Of a stretch of DNA of 64,000 bases, positions 63,601-64,000 are shown one piece after another. The notes beneath the pieces were generated by a model. The model ran no database searches. It worked only from the letters and a program-made list of their open reading frames with translations, and was not told the origin of the DNA. Source of the stretch: DATJGR01 sp963812255 (GTDB taxonomy: Bacteria > Pseudomonadota > Gammaproteobacteria > Pseudomonadales > Azotimanducaceae); contig CAWEUM010000005.1 of assembly GCA_963812255.1 (NCBI GenBank), positions 186,001 to 250,000 on the forward strand, written 5' to 3'. The translations under genes and the position numbers were made by a program. Position 1 is the first letter of the stretch; every line of letters begins with the position of its first letter.

Positions 63601-64000
63601 TTACCTATGCGCATTTCTCCATGCATCCACACGGCGCTGCCCGTCGGCGATCTGATCGGGGGTCATCTTCGCTTCTATTGTGCCGAGATTCGATTTCGCG
63701 TCCTCGTCGCTATCCTTAGCGAGCACCCACCATTTATAGGCCTCGGCATAATCCTGCGCGGTGCCCTGGCCCTCGGCATACAGGAGTCCTAGGTTGTATT
63801 GAGCCAGTGCATCTCCTTGCGCGGCGGCCTTTTCATACCAGACCGTTCCTTGCTTGTAGTCCTGGGTTACACCCTGTCCGTTGGTGTACATAAATGCGAG
63901 CTGCGATTGCGCGTCCGCATCTCCCGCTTCCGCTGCTATCCGAAACAACCCGGCCGCCTTTGCGAAGTCTTGTTCGACGCCCCGACCCGTGTCGTAGAGA
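63601..64000 (-). CDS. Sel1-like repeat protein, 5' truncated by window edge
   Basis: The frame is open to the window end; at least 132 codons are visible. Sel1 repeats run in tandem: GRGVEQDFAKAAGLFRIAAE, AGDADAQSQLAFMYTNGQGV with KQGTVWYEKAAAQGD, then AQYNLGLLYAEGQGTAQDYA with EAYKWWVLAKDSD. It ends in a charged tail (MTPDQIADGQRRVDAWRNAH). Sel1 proteins are scaffolds for protein-protein contacts, often in the envelope. Signal peptide and full length lie outside the window. Confidence 0.88.
   Translation of the reverse strand, partial: LYDTGRGVEQDFAKAAGLFRIAAEAGDADAQSQLAFMYTNGQGVTQDYKQGTVWYEKAAAQGDALAQYNLGLLYAEGQGTAQDYAEAYKWWVLAKDSDEDAKSNLGTIEAKMTPDQIADGQRRVDAWRNAHR

Overview
The window reads as a high-GC, Gram-negative, probably proteobacterial chromosome. 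Support: an RND efflux pair, lipoprotein signals, Tat-exported redox enzymes, c-type cytochromes, an Anbu bacterial-proteasome homologue and a full GGDEF/EAL protein. The organism probably makes coenzyme F420: it carries an intact CofG-CofH (FbiC) fusion gene, two intact luciferase-like (LLM) oxidoreductases and a third decayed one. Gene density is uneven. Intact operons alternate with stretches of decayed genes (frameshifts plus internal deletions) and fragments of IS3, IS6, IS110-type and IS5/IS1182-type elements. Long intact frames, such as the 1044-codon RND gene, argue that the frameshifts are real decay and not simply poor base calling.

Layout. 0-10 kb: 3' part of Anbu, then a stress/energy island that is partly dead (alternative F-ATPase gamma relic, BrkB-type membrane protein, ribosome hibernation factor, baeRF relic, DUF302, DUF1269 relic, CoA-disulfide-reductase/rhodanese). 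10-12 kb: permease plus thioredoxin-like protein. 12-14 kb: a TIR-TM-TolB-TPR protein between copies of an intergenic repeat. 14-24 kb: DUF5996, FAH relic, PepSY protein, c-di-GMP enzyme, then a LuxR-type regulator bracketed by two inverted IS6 relics, and a methyltransferase. 25-29.5 kb: an operon of LLM oxidoreductase, Rieske oxygenase, SDR, SnoaL-like relic and phosphotransferase behind a palindromic operator. 30-35 kb: katG, a cytochrome c, another IS6 relic and a phosphotransferase. 36.5-37.3 kb: a MerB-like gene with one in-frame UGA. 38-42.6 kb: RND efflux operon. 43-44.2 kb: a three-gene operon ending in a MerR regulator. 44.6-49.3 kb: truncated amidohydrolase, relics, DUF1254 lipoprotein, GNAT. 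49.5-53.5 kb: FAD amine oxidase, dihaem cytochrome c and hydrolase, divergent from a TetR regulator. 54-62 kb: SDRs, an HCCA-isomerase-like protein and an HxlR regulator, then FbiC and an LLM oxidoreductase. 62.5-64 kb: envelope lipoproteins and a Sel1-repeat protein.

How the genes fit together (inference): the LLM/Rieske/SDR operon, the amine oxidase/cytochrome operon and the SDR/isomerase/F420 region look like separate catabolic modules for hydrophobic or xenobiotic substrates, each with a local regulator or operator.

Most notable: the MerB-like frame at 36560-37264. By eye its single UGA falls where MerB has its second catalytic cysteine, and a perfect 7-bp hairpin with a G in the apical loop follows 13 nt after the UGA, as expected of a bacterial SECIS. 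It could be a selenocysteine-containing organomercurial-lyase homologue. A simple Cys-to-stop mutation is the competing explanation, and no Sec machinery is visible in this window.
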